DNA of 17,335 bases from Maricaulis sp. (GTDB lineage: Bacteria; Pseudomonadota; Alphaproteobacteria; Caulobacterales; Maricaulaceae), in assembly GCA_002694345.1 (NCBI GenBank), contig NZLV01000019.1, forward strand, positions 1 to 17,335, given 5' to 3'. Below, piece by piece: positions 1-6,606 of this stretch. Under the pieces are notes generated by a model. That model did not search any database and was not told where the DNA came from. It saw nothing but the letters and a program-made list of their open reading frames with translations. The translations under genes and the position numbers were made by a program. Numbering within the stretch: position 1 is the first letter of the stretch; each line of letters opens with the position of its first letter.

Positions 1-263
1 CCTTCCTGCGCTCGATCTCGCCCTATCACAATGTGGATGCGAACGGTGATTACCCGGAGATCTATCTCTACACCTCGACGCGCGACGACCGCGTGCATCC
101 GGGGCATGCCCGCAAGATGGCGCACCTGCTCGAAGAGCTCGGCCATGACTATCTCTACTATGAGAACACGGCTGGCGGTCACTCGGCTGCGGCCAATCTT
201 GCCGAGACGGCCCGGCGCGACGCGCTGCTCTACACCTTCCTGATGCAAAAGCTGATGGATTGA
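1..263 (+). CDS. S9 prolyl oligopeptidase-family peptidase, C-terminal end (5' truncated by window)
   Basis: The reading frame is open from base 3 and ends with TGA at 261-263, so only about the last 86 residues are present. The visible part is the end of an alpha/beta-hydrolase peptidase domain. A TSTRDDRVHPGHA segment carries the catalytic Asp region, and NTAGGHSAAAN supplies the catalytic His of the Ser-Asp-His triad. The nucleophilic Ser lies upstream, outside the window. Enzymes of this family cut short peptides after proline or related residues, and bacterial members are usually about 700 residues and often periplasmic. Signal peptide, propeller domain and exact substrate cannot be judged from this fragment. 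The gene is followed within 10 bases by a strong hairpin terminator, so it ends its transcription unit. Confidence 0.85.
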   Translation, partial: FLRSISPYHNVDANGDYPEIYLYTSTRDDRVHPGHARKMAHLLEELGHDYLYYENTAGGHSAAANLAETARRDALLYTFLMQKLMD

Positions 264-272
264 GGCTGACAG

Positions 273-302
273 CCCCGGCCGGACCGATCCGGCCGGGGTT
301 TT
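273..302 (+). terminator. Rho-independent terminator after the S9 peptidase gene
   Basis: A perfect 11-bp GC-rich stem (CCCCGGCCGGA at 273-283 paired with TCCGGCCGGGG at 288-298) encloses a CCGA loop and is followed by TTTT at 299-302. It starts 10 bases after the peptidase stop codon and lies just upstream of the next gene's ribosome-binding site. The short T tail is normal for a GC-rich genome. Confidence 0.85.
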
Positions 303-325
303 CCGTTCTGGAAAGGGAATGACCC

Positions 326-1243
326 GTGATCAGTGCCGACATGGAAACCCGCATCATTGATGCCGTGAATGCCCGCGGCCCCCTGCTGGGCCGTGAACTG
401 GTCGAGGCCCTGGACGGGGCGCCCTATCTGGATGTCTGGCGGACCTGTTTCGGTTCCGGCTTCCTGCAGATCTCGCACTTTGCGCGCTACTATCTTCGCT
501 ATGACATCACGCGCGAGGACTTCATCCGCCTCAGCCCGTCCATCCTGCGCGACTTCCTCACCTTCACGCTGATTTCCCTGCCGCACCAGCGCTCCCAGGT
601 GATCGAACGGCAGATCCAGCTGTCCAATCATCACCGCGAGATCTCGGTGCGAAAACTCGCCGTGGCGCGCGAGACCATCATGTATCTGTCGGAAGAACAC
701 CGGCAGGCCCTGTTCGAAAACGCTGTCTGCTTCATTGCCGGGGACATCGCCTACTATCTGGCCCATGACGAGCCGCGGCAGAACCAGGATCTGGGCAAGA
801 TCATCCAGGGGTCCGACATCGATATTGTCGTCGTCTTCCGCGACGGGTTTGACCCGGATGTGCTGAAGGCCATCGATGAGGAGATGTTAGCCGTGAAGAA
901 TTTCGTCCTGCGCCGGACGAACTTCAAGGAAGAGGTCGATTTCGTCGTCAAACCGGAATCGCGGATGATGGCGCAAATGGAGTACGGCGATATCCACGAG
1001 AAGATCGCCTCGAAAATCCTCTATGAAAGCATGTTCCTGTGCGGGGATTTCACCCTCTATGTCGAGCTGAAGAACGCCCTGCGCGACATGCAGGCAGCCA
1101 GCAAGATCGAGGCGGATTTTGAAGCCGCCTTGAAGAGCCGCCAGGACTCCATGAAGAGCCTGTTGCAGACCGAGGGCGATATCGCCGATCCGTCTGTCCA
1201 GTCGCTCTTCTTCTTCTCCCAGGAACGGGTGGAATTTACCTAG
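326..1243 (+). CDS. Putative nucleotidyltransferase-fold protein of unknown function
   Basis: A 305-residue soluble protein with no signal peptide or membrane segment. The GTG start at 326 is chosen because GAAAGGGA (311-318) sits 7 bases upstream; the ATG at 341 is an alternative. Residues about 135-210 look like a polymerase-beta-type nucleotidyltransferase core: a hydrophobic strand ending in GD (139-140), then GSDIDIVVVF (162-171, with Asp164 and Asp166) and VDFVV with a possible third carboxylate, Asp205. The spacing between the GD turn and the DxD pair is longer than in the classic motif. The N-terminal 90 residues are helical and could be a winged-helix or adaptor region. The gene is flanked by a terminator upstream and a convergent gene one base downstream, so it is probably monocistronic. 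Substrate (nucleotide, protein or antibiotic) is unknown. The fold assignment is inference from motifs only. Confidence 0.6.
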   Translation: MISADMETRIIDAVNARGPLLGRELVEALDGAPYLDVWRTCFGSGFLQISHFARYYLRYDITREDFIRLSPSILRDFLTFTLISLPHQRSQVIERQIQLSNHHREISVRKLAVARETIMYLSEEHRQALFENAVCFIAGDIAYYLAHDEPRQNQDLGKIIQGSDIDIVVVFRDGFDPDVLKAIDEEMLAVKNFVLRRTNFKEEVDFVVKPESRMMAQMEYGDIHEKIASKILYESMFLCGDFTLYVELKNALRDMQAASKIEADFEAALKSRQDSMKSLLQTEGDIADPSVQSLFFFSQERVEFT

Positions 1244-1244
1244 G

Positions 1245-1886
1245 TCAGCGTGTTGCCAGGGCCAGTGTGCCGCTGGCGCCGGCGAACAGGGTGAGGCCGG
1301 ACAGGTCCAGCACGCGCAGGCTGGCTCCCGGATCGGTCTCGCTGTCGGGGCCGACCATGATGGAGCGGAACCCGCCAGCCAGGGCCGCTTCGATGCCGGC
1401 GCGGGAATCCTCGATCACCAGGCAATCCTGTGGCGTATGGCCGAGGCGTTCGGCGCCCAGCAGGAAGGCGTCCGGCGCCGGCTTGCCGCGCTGCACGTCC
1501 CGGGCGCTGACCCAGAGACGCGGATGGGGCAGGCCGGCCGCGTCCAGCCGTGCGCGCGCCAGTTCCAGAGGGGCGGAGGTCACGATAGTCCAGCGCGCCT
1601 CGGGCAGGGCCGAGAGCATGTCTTTTGCGCCGGGCAAAGGCTCGGTCAGGCCGACCATGGCCATCTCCTGATCGATCAGGATCTGCCACTCCGCCTCGAT
1701 ATCCGCTTCCGGCTTGAAGGCGCGGATGACCTCAACGGCCTTGCGCCCGTGCAGGCGGGGCTGCATCTGCGCGAAATCGATGCCGTTGACTTCGCACCAG
1801 GCTTTCCAGCTGGCTTCGATGGCGGGATTGGAGTTCACCAGAACGCCATCCATGTCGAACAGGACGGCCTCGCAGTCCAGCCGCAT
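1245..1886 (-). CDS. HAD-superfamily sugar/polyol phosphatase (subfamily IA)
   Basis: A 213-residue cytosolic hydrolase with all four HAD motifs: FDMDGVLVNS (nucleophile Asp11 and acid/base Asp13), VTS (Thr103-Ser104), RGKPAPD (Lys135) and VIEDSRAG (Glu159-Asp160). The helical cap between residues 20 and 85, and the LHGR and GKPAPDAFLLGAERLG segments, resemble glycerol-phosphate, 2-deoxyglucose-6-phosphate and YfbT-type sugar phosphatases. The substrate is therefore probably a small phosphorylated sugar or polyol, with beta-phosphoglucomutase-like activity as an alternative. Its ATG overlaps by one base the TGA of the upstream GlmU-like gene (TGATG at 1884-1888), implying translational coupling and a shared sugar-nucleotide-related role. 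The stop codon lies one base from the stop of the convergent gene ending at 1243, with no terminator between them. Confidence 0.85.
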   Translation of the reverse strand: MRLDCEAVLFDMDGVLVNSNPAIEASWKAWCEVNGIDFAQMQPRLHGRKAVEVIRAFKPEADIEAEWQILIDQEMAMVGLTEPLPGAKDMLSALPEARWTIVTSAPLELARARLDAAGLPHPRLWVSARDVQRGKPAPDAFLLGAERLGHTPQDCLVIEDSRAGIEAALAGGFRSIMVGPDSETDPGASLRVLDLSGLTLFAGASGTLALATR

Positions 1887-2944
1887 CAGACGCGCTGCCC
1901 GGCGCGGGTGCGAATGTGGCGGAGCGCCTCGACCCGGGCTCCACTCAGCTCGGTCTTGCGGCGGGCCGCGATGGTCTGCGCATCGGCGATGAAGCGCTCC
2001 GGATCATAGAGGCTTTCCGAGGCAGCACCCCAGGAGAAGGCCGGCAGGTATTTGGCCGGACGGTCGCCGAAGACATTCGATCCGATATCCAGGATGGAAC
2101 CGGTATTGATCATTGTGCCGATCGCTGTTTTCGCGAATTCGGAAATCACCGAGCCGAACTTGATCTCACCGGTGTCATAGCGGTGAAGCTCGGGGCGGCC
2201 GCACCAGGGGGCAGCGCTCTCCAAGCGGATCTGGCCGTAATTGTTCTTCAGGTCAGATGTCGTCGTCAGGGCTCCCAGATTGACCCAATCCCCGACAATG
2301 GAATGGCCGATGAAGCCCTCATGGTGCTTGTTGGAATAGTCATTGAAGATCGAACATTCGACCTCACCACCGATCCGGCATTCGCGGCCGATCACGACCG
2401 GTCCGACTAGGTGGGCACTGTCGATGCGGGCATTTTCTCCCACATAGACAGGTCCGGCCAGATAGCTCAGCCGGGATATCCTTGCGCCCCTGTCGATGAT
2501 GACCGGGCCCTCGCTCGTATCGATCACACAGCCGGGCTGGATCTCGCTTTCGGGGTGGCGCAAGAGGCCGGAGGCCGGTCCGATCAGCGTGGGGGCGTCC
2601 GACAGGAAGCCGTCCAGTGCCCCGGTCGGTGACAGGCGATCCAGATCGGACTCGATGTGAATGCCGAGAGCCGCGATCAGGTCCCCGGCCGCAAAGGCCT
2701 CCGAAGACAGGGTGAGGTCACCGGTTTCATCCCCGTCCTGCCAGGTCAGTCCCGCGGAGGCGCTGGCGCGTTGACCATAGGCTGCGTCGTCACACGTGTA
2801 GGCAATCTCCTGGACACCGCTCAGTTCCAGGCGCTGGATTGGTGTCAGAATGCCGCATCGCGCCCGGAAAATGGTGCGCGAAGGCAGGACGTGACGCGTG
2901 GAAACGTCGAGGGCGTCATGGAGAAGGGCAGTCTGCGCTGTCAT
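1886..2944 (-). CDS. GlmU-like left-handed beta-helix protein (putative sugar nucleotidyltransferase/acyltransferase)
   Basis: A 352-residue protein. Residues about 135-295 form a run of hexapeptide-like turns (GPVYVGENARIDSAHLVGP, VVIGRECRIGG) ending in KTAIGTMINTG, FGDRPAKYLPAFSWG. This arrangement, with NKHHEGFIGHSIVG and SDLKNNYGQIR in the middle, matches the alternative bacterial GlmU family best known from Bacteroidetes (bifunctional UDP-GlcNAc diphosphorylase/GlcN-1-P acetyltransferase annotation). The first 130 residues lack the usual G-x-G-T-R-M pyrophosphorylase loop, so uridylyltransferase activity is doubtful; the beta-helix part suggests acetyl- or acyl-transfer to a sugar. MurU at the window end does carry the canonical loop. 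The ribosome-binding site is weak. The stop overlaps the start of the HAD phosphatase gene, so the two form an operon. Family placement is good; reaction is inference. Confidence 0.72.
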   Translation of the reverse strand: MTAQTALLHDALDVSTRHVLPSRTIFRARCGILTPIQRLELSGVQEIAYTCDDAAYGQRASASAGLTWQDGDETGDLTLSSEAFAAGDLIAALGIHIESDLDRLSPTGALDGFLSDAPTLIGPASGLLRHPESEIQPGCVIDTSEGPVIIDRGARISRLSYLAGPVYVGENARIDSAHLVGPVVIGRECRIGGEVECSIFNDYSNKHHEGFIGHSIVGDWVNLGALTTTSDLKNNYGQIRLESAAPWCGRPELHRYDTGEIKFGSVISEFAKTAIGTMINTGSILDIGSNVFGDRPAKYLPAFSWGAASESLYDPERFIADAQTIAARRKTELSGARVEALRHIRTRAGQRV

Positions 2945-3014
2945 GTCTTGCTCGGCCGCGGGCCTGGTCAGGTGCTGGTTTGATGCAGCGCCTCACTAAA
3001 CAGGAATTCGTAAA

Positions 3015-3042
3015 CCGGGTCGAGGCTTGGCGTGCGACCCGG
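3015..3042 (-). terminator. Possible weak terminator hairpin after the NTF2-like gene
   Basis: Read on the minus strand, an 8-bp perfect stem (CCGGGTCG / CGACCCGG) with a 12-base loop begins 3 bases after the NTF2-like stop codon and is followed by only TTT. It lies between two same-strand genes separated by 100 bases, so it may separate the 6434-3045 unit from the GlmU-like/HAD operon. The short T tract and long loop make it weak. Confidence 0.4.
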
Positions 3043-3044
3043 GT

Positions 3045-3542
3045 CTAGTCGAAAGCCGCGGCGACGGGCCAGTCTTCCGTTTCGGTGCGCCAGAGAATGG
3101 AGGCGATTTTCCATTCGCCTTCCTGTTTGAACAGGGTGATGAAGTTCACGCCGATCAGGAAGACTTCACCCGTACCACCATTGACGCCTTCATAGGCCGA
3201 GCGGGCATAGGCGATCTCGCCCCATTGGGTGATCTCGGTGCGGGTGGCTCGTTCGGTGAAACCATTCTCCACCAGCCAGGGGCCAGAGCGCTCGATATAC
3301 TGGTCCAGGGTGATGATCCGACCGAGGCCGTCGCCTTCCGGGCCGGCGCCGACGGCGCCCATCGACGCACCGTCCATGAATAGCTCGCGCATGGCGTCGA
3401 AGTCGCGGGCTTCGCCGACCGGGCCGGAAATCACGGCATACAGCGCATCAATCGTGGCTTCGATATCGGTGGTGTCATCGGCGTGGGCCGGAAGCGTGAA
3501 AAGGCTGGCCGCAGCCAGGGCGGCAACAAAAATCTGTTTCAT
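3045..3542 (-). CDS. Secreted NTF2/SnoaL-like domain protein
   Basis: A 165-residue protein starting MKQIFVAALAAASLF and ending its leader at PAHA-DD, a typical Sec signal peptide cleaved after residue 21, so it is periplasmic. The frame stays open further upstream, but this ATG is chosen because a strong GAGGGGG ribosome-binding site lies 5-7 bases before it. The mature part (TDIEATIDALYAVISG, DFDAMRELFMDGASM, ERATRTEITQWGEIAYARSAYEG, FITLFKQEGEWKIASILWRTE) follows the alpha-plus-beta cone pattern of NTF2-like proteins. These include SnoaL-type isomerases and many ligand-binding proteins without known enzymatic function. No catalytic residue can be assigned. It lies 49 bases downstream of the DUF1254 gene and is probably co-transcribed with it. 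Confidence 0.7.
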   Translation of the reverse strand: MKQIFVAALAAASLFTLPAHADDTTDIEATIDALYAVISGPVGEARDFDAMRELFMDGASMGAVGAGPEGDGLGRIITLDQYIERSGPWLVENGFTERATRTEITQWGEIAYARSAYEGVNGGTGEVFLIGVNFITLFKQEGEWKIASILWRTETEDWPVAAAFD

Positions 3543-3591
3543 GGATACCCCCTCTTTTCGCCAGTTTGCCGGCCTGGCTCGGCAGGACAAG

Positions 3592-4122
3592 TTACTGATC
3601 GGACAGGCGGGTGCAGGTGAAGGCCTGGCGCTCCGCATTGGCGGCATCCAGATCCGTGTCGGCATCGATGACGCGGCGATAGAGTGCCAGGCCTCGATCC
3701 GTCGGAGCTTCAATCCGGGACGGGTCATCCAGCCCCTCGCCAGCCGGCACAAGCGTGATCCGGGACAATGGCGTGCCGGCCTCCCGGTCGCTGATCACCG
3801 CGAAATTGTTGGTGCGGGCATCATAGAAGCTGATTGAGGCGTAGTGGCCATCCTGGGGCCAGGGCACGGTCAGGCCCAGATCGCCCTCCGTCAGGTCGAA
3901 GGCGCAGACGGAGTAGAGAATGTCCGGACTGGCGCGGACAATCGTCTGATTGTCCTCGCGCAGGCGCGGAGCATGACGCACGCCATCACTGGCGGCAGCG
4001 GAGGCTTCGATGCGCTCCATGGCCTTGTTCATGATCACGCCGGGAATTGCGGTCAGCGTGATCCAGCCGCCAGCCAGGGCGCTGGCCAGGAACAGGGCGA
4101 GCGGGAGGAGGACGCGGCTCAT
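3592..4122 (-). CDS. DUF1254 domain membrane-anchored protein
   Basis: A 176-residue protein with one N-terminal hydrophobic segment (about residues 5-29: VLLPLALFLASALAGGWITLTAIPG), acting as a signal anchor with the rest in the periplasm. The body carries the DUF1254 pattern: EDNQTIVRASPDILYSVCAFDLTEG, then VPWPQDGHYASISFYDARTNNFAVISDR. The short form, split from its DUF1214 partner, is common in alphaproteobacteria; in other bacteria the two domains are fused. Function is unknown. The start at 4122 is chosen because it overlaps the upstream stop as ATGA (4119-4122); a TTG at 4137 is a less likely start. Pairing with the DUF1214 gene strongly suggests the two products form one envelope complex. 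Confidence 0.8.
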   Translation of the reverse strand: MSRVLLPLALFLASALAGGWITLTAIPGVIMNKAMERIEASAAASDGVRHAPRLREDNQTIVRASPDILYSVCAFDLTEGDLGLTVPWPQDGHYASISFYDARTNNFAVISDREAGTPLSRITLVPAGEGLDDPSRIEAPTDRGLALYRRVIDADTDLDAANAERQAFTCTRLSDQ

Positions 4123-4691
4123 GTGTCGGCCCCGCAATCCAGCAATTGGATGGTCGGCAAGTCCAGGCTTTCAGGCGCGCTCCGGACCACATCCTCAGGA
4201 TGATAGAGACGCAAGGTGATGGAGAAGGCCCCGGCATTGCGTGTGCTCAGCCAATGCGCCGGGCCGAAACGGGTCGGGGCCGCAATGAATCCCCATTCTT
4301 CCGCGCCCAGATCGGTCCGGGTGAGGGCGAAGGCATTGTCGCCATTGCGCGGCAGGAAATTGTCTTCGGCATAGAGGGTCAGGCTCCACCAGCGCGTCGG
4401 CATGTCCTGTCCGGCCACAGCATAGCGGCAATCATCGCTCAGCGGCCGGCCCTGACTGTCTTCCCAGGCTGTGAAATAGACGGTCTCGGAACGGTTCAGG
4501 GCCAGCAGGCCCCGACGGGCGACAACGGCGCGGAGAATCGGACCCGCATCCGGAGCCCCGATATTGGCATTGGTCTGCCAGGGGCCGTTGCGAATACCGC
4601 CAATCTCCACCGGTCCGAACACGAGGAAGATCGCCGCTGCAATGCCGCAGGCCAGGCCGAGCACAAGGGACAGGATGGAGCGCCAGATCAT
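4119..4691 (-). CDS. DUF1214 domain membrane-anchored protein
   Basis: A 190-residue protein with an N-terminal transmembrane helix (about residues 4-27: RSILSLVLGLACGIAAAIFLVFGP) and a periplasmic domain. TRWWSLTLYAEDNFLPRNGDNAFAL (99-123) is the hallmark of DUF1214, and TRFGPAHWLSTRNAGAFSITLRLYHPEDVV (140-169) continues the family beta-sandwich. An N-terminal GGIRNGPWQTN segment is also typical of the short alphaproteobacterial form. No activity is known for the family. The coding region overlaps the DUF1254 gene by 4 bases and lies 42 bases after the unrecognised 566-residue gene, so all may share a transcript. Cys88 and Cys186 could form a periplasmic disulfide; this is inference. Confidence 0.8.
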   Translation of the reverse strand: MIWRSILSLVLGLACGIAAAIFLVFGPVEIGGIRNGPWQTNANIGAPDAGPILRAVVARRGLLALNRSETVYFTAWEDSQGRPLSDDCRYAVAGQDMPTRWWSLTLYAEDNFLPRNGDNAFALTRTDLGAEEWGFIAAPTRFGPAHWLSTRNAGAFSITLRLYHPEDVVRSAPESLDLPTIQLLDCGADT

Positions 4692-4733
4692 GCGGCGAGC
4701 CTAACCCGGTCCGTGTCTCCGGGAAAAGCGAAA

Positions 4734-6434
4734 TCAGGCGGCTTGTTGCTTGGCGGCGTCCAGCTGCTTCATGAGCATCTGGATGCCCTTCAGCTTGGCG
4801 CGGCCTTCATCGGACAGGGTCTCGTTCCGGCTGATCGCCATTTTCAGGTGCCGGATGGCCCGGGCCTGGGCGTCGGTGCTGCAATGGCCGACCGGCAAGG
4901 CACCGCCCGTGGCAAGGCGTAGCAGGGCTGTCGCCTTGTCGAGACAGGGTCTGTCACCCGCCTCGACCATGTTCAGGATCTTGCTCTCGTCGACAATCTT
5001 CATGCCGAGCATGTCGAAACTGGCCGCCAGCTCCAGCTTGTCCTTCTTGGGATAGGTGCCGCGCAGGACCCGGGTCTGCAGGGCCGTCAGGGCAGCCAGG
5101 CGTTCCAGAGGCTGGCCCTCGCCACGGATATAGTGGCTCTCCGCGCGCGAATTGCCGAGAATACCGCGAATATAGCTGGCCAGCTTGGCCTTGTTGGTCT
5201 CCCCGACCAGGTTTTCTTCCAGGGCGAGCAGGCGTTCGATCTCTTCGTTCGGATCGCGGGCATGCCGCAGGTATTCATCGACCGTGTCCGTCTGCAGCAG
5301 GCGCGCGGACCGGGAGGTGAAAGCCTTGATGAGCGCATCGGCCGGCAGAAGGCTGTCGGCAACGATGACCAGACGTGCGGCCAGGTCGCGGGCCAGGCGG
5401 ACTTCCTCGCGAACACTGGTCGGGCGCAGTCGGCCCGGACGTTCCAGGTCCTTGAGCAATTGGGTTGCCACAACCGAGCGGCAGGCCTCGAACCGGCCCG
5501 TCTTGATTTTCTTGGCGAGGCGCTTGGCCGCGCTGGGGGCCAGGTTGAGGGCGTCGGCAGAATGGTCGCCGTCGAACAGGCAAGCCAGACGCTCCAGATT
5601 CTCACCGAGATCCTTGCACTTGCCCATCATGGCCTCGCGGCCGGCATCGAAGCTGATCACTTCCGCGATGTAGGCATCGATCTCGGCCAGGGCGAAATTG
5701 CGGGCCTCTTCAGTTTCCGGGAGGCTTTCGGACATGTCGAGAAGCGCTTCCAGCTTGTCGGCATATTTGCGCTCATGGCTGAGCCGGTCGGCCATGGCGG
5801 CGCGCAGGGAATAGGGGCGCTTGTCCTTGGCGAAGATGTCGTCGGCGATGTCCTTGAACGGGGTCTTTTTCGGATAGGAAGGCAGGCGCTTCTCGCGCGC
5901 ATCCTTGTAGATCCGTCCCAGCGCCTTCTGGACCAGCTCATTGAGCTGTTTGACGAAGGTCTGGACGTTGGCGTCATTCTCGCGGGCGCTTGCCACGGCC
6001 ACTTTCTGCACGGCGTGCTGGAGGTCGGTTCCGGAGGCTTCCAGGTTCTCGACCAGATCGGCCCGGTGCAGCAATTCCATCGGCACGGCCTGGACGCGTT
6101 CGAGCCAGCCGCTCAGCACACGGCGGATCGTGTCGCGGGCGTGGGGCTTGGCCAGATCGTCCGGTGTCAGGCAAGGCAGACGGGCCTCGGCGGTCTTTTC
6201 CTGGATCGCTCCGAATTTCTCGGCCCCGGCTTCATAGACCGGCACGGCCCGGAAGGACCGGGTGTCCTCGTCATACTTTTCCTTGGTGACGCGGACGGAT
6301 CCGTCCTTGTTCTTGGCCACCAGACCTGTGGCCAGTTTGATCGCGGAATCGCGGTCGGTGAAGGCCTCCATCAAGGCCCAACCGGCTTTCCTGTTCTTCT
6401 TGAAGAAGACTTCGTAGTGAATTTTGCCGGACAT
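4734..6434 (-). CDS. Uncharacterised charged alpha-helical protein, 566 residues
   Basis: I do not recognise this protein. The ATG at 6434 follows a clear GGGGAGA ribosome-binding site with a 6-base gap, better than the TTG eight codons upstream. There is no signal peptide or transmembrane segment, so it is probably cytosolic. The first 75 residues form a compact basic module (IHYEVFFKKNRKAGWALMEAF, then KLATGLVAKNKDGSVRVTKEKYDEDTRSFRAVPVYEAG) that looks like a small alpha/beta domain. The other ~490 residues are almost wholly helical and rich in Lys, Arg, Glu and Leu, without recognisable catalytic motifs. That suggests a scaffold or repeat-helical interaction protein. It is transcribed divergently from chvI across 172 bases and heads the minus-strand unit containing the DUF1214/DUF1254 pair. 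A link to ChvI control is possible but unproven. Confidence 0.75.
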   Translation of the reverse strand: MSGKIHYEVFFKKNRKAGWALMEAFTDRDSAIKLATGLVAKNKDGSVRVTKEKYDEDTRSFRAVPVYEAGAEKFGAIQEKTAEARLPCLTPDDLAKPHARDTIRRVLSGWLERVQAVPMELLHRADLVENLEASGTDLQHAVQKVAVASARENDANVQTFVKQLNELVQKALGRIYKDAREKRLPSYPKKTPFKDIADDIFAKDKRPYSLRAAMADRLSHERKYADKLEALLDMSESLPETEEARNFALAEIDAYIAEVISFDAGREAMMGKCKDLGENLERLACLFDGDHSADALNLAPSAAKRLAKKIKTGRFEACRSVVATQLLKDLERPGRLRPTSVREEVRLARDLAARLVIVADSLLPADALIKAFTSRSARLLQTDTVDEYLRHARDPNEEIERLLALEENLVGETNKAKLASYIRGILGNSRAESHYIRGEGQPLERLAALTALQTRVLRGTYPKKDKLELAASFDMLGMKIVDESKILNMVEAGDRPCLDKATALLRLATGGALPVGHCSTDAQARAIRHLKMAISRNETLSDEGRAKLKGIQMLMKQLDAAKQQAA

Positions 6435-6606
6435 GTGCCGTCTCCCCGAGAGCGGCAAACGATTGCACGAATAGGTTTAAAACCTCGTGAACCATGTGGT
6501 GAAAAGCGACCGGGTGGTTGGCGCATCGCACAACCCATGTCTATTGTCGCCACAATTAGGGGTTCGACTGCCAATTCACACTGGGTTGGCAATGTCCGGA
6601 GACAGC
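6435..6606. promoter_or_regulatory. Divergent promoter region between the 566-residue gene and chvI
   Basis: This 172-base gene-free stretch must hold the promoters of both flanking genes. It contains a perfect 11-bp palindrome GGTTTAAAACC (6474-6484), an ATTGT-N4-ACAAT dyad, and an inverted repeat just before the chvI ribosome-binding site. A loose sigma-70-like match for chvI is TTGGCG with TATTGT 18 bases on. TTAA-N7-TGAAC at 6477-6492 differs by one base from the CtrA consensus TTAA-N7-TTAAC. None of these is strong enough alone to fix a start site. Confidence 0.5.
6569..6591. repeat. Inverted repeat TGCCAA-N11-TTGGCA in the chvI leader
   Basis: Perfect 6-bp arms at 6569-6574 and 6586-6591 are separated by 11 bases. 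The right arm ends 5 bases before the GGAGA ribosome-binding site (6597-6601) of chvI. It could be an operator with arms on one DNA face (total period about two turns) or a short leader hairpin affecting initiation. Confidence 0.5.

Noticed and set aside
326..1886. Toxin-antitoxin or defence pair from the nucleotidyltransferase-like and HAD genes
   Set aside because: The genes are convergent, not co-transcribed. The HAD protein is coupled to the GlmU-like gene, and no HEPN or antitoxin-like partner is present.
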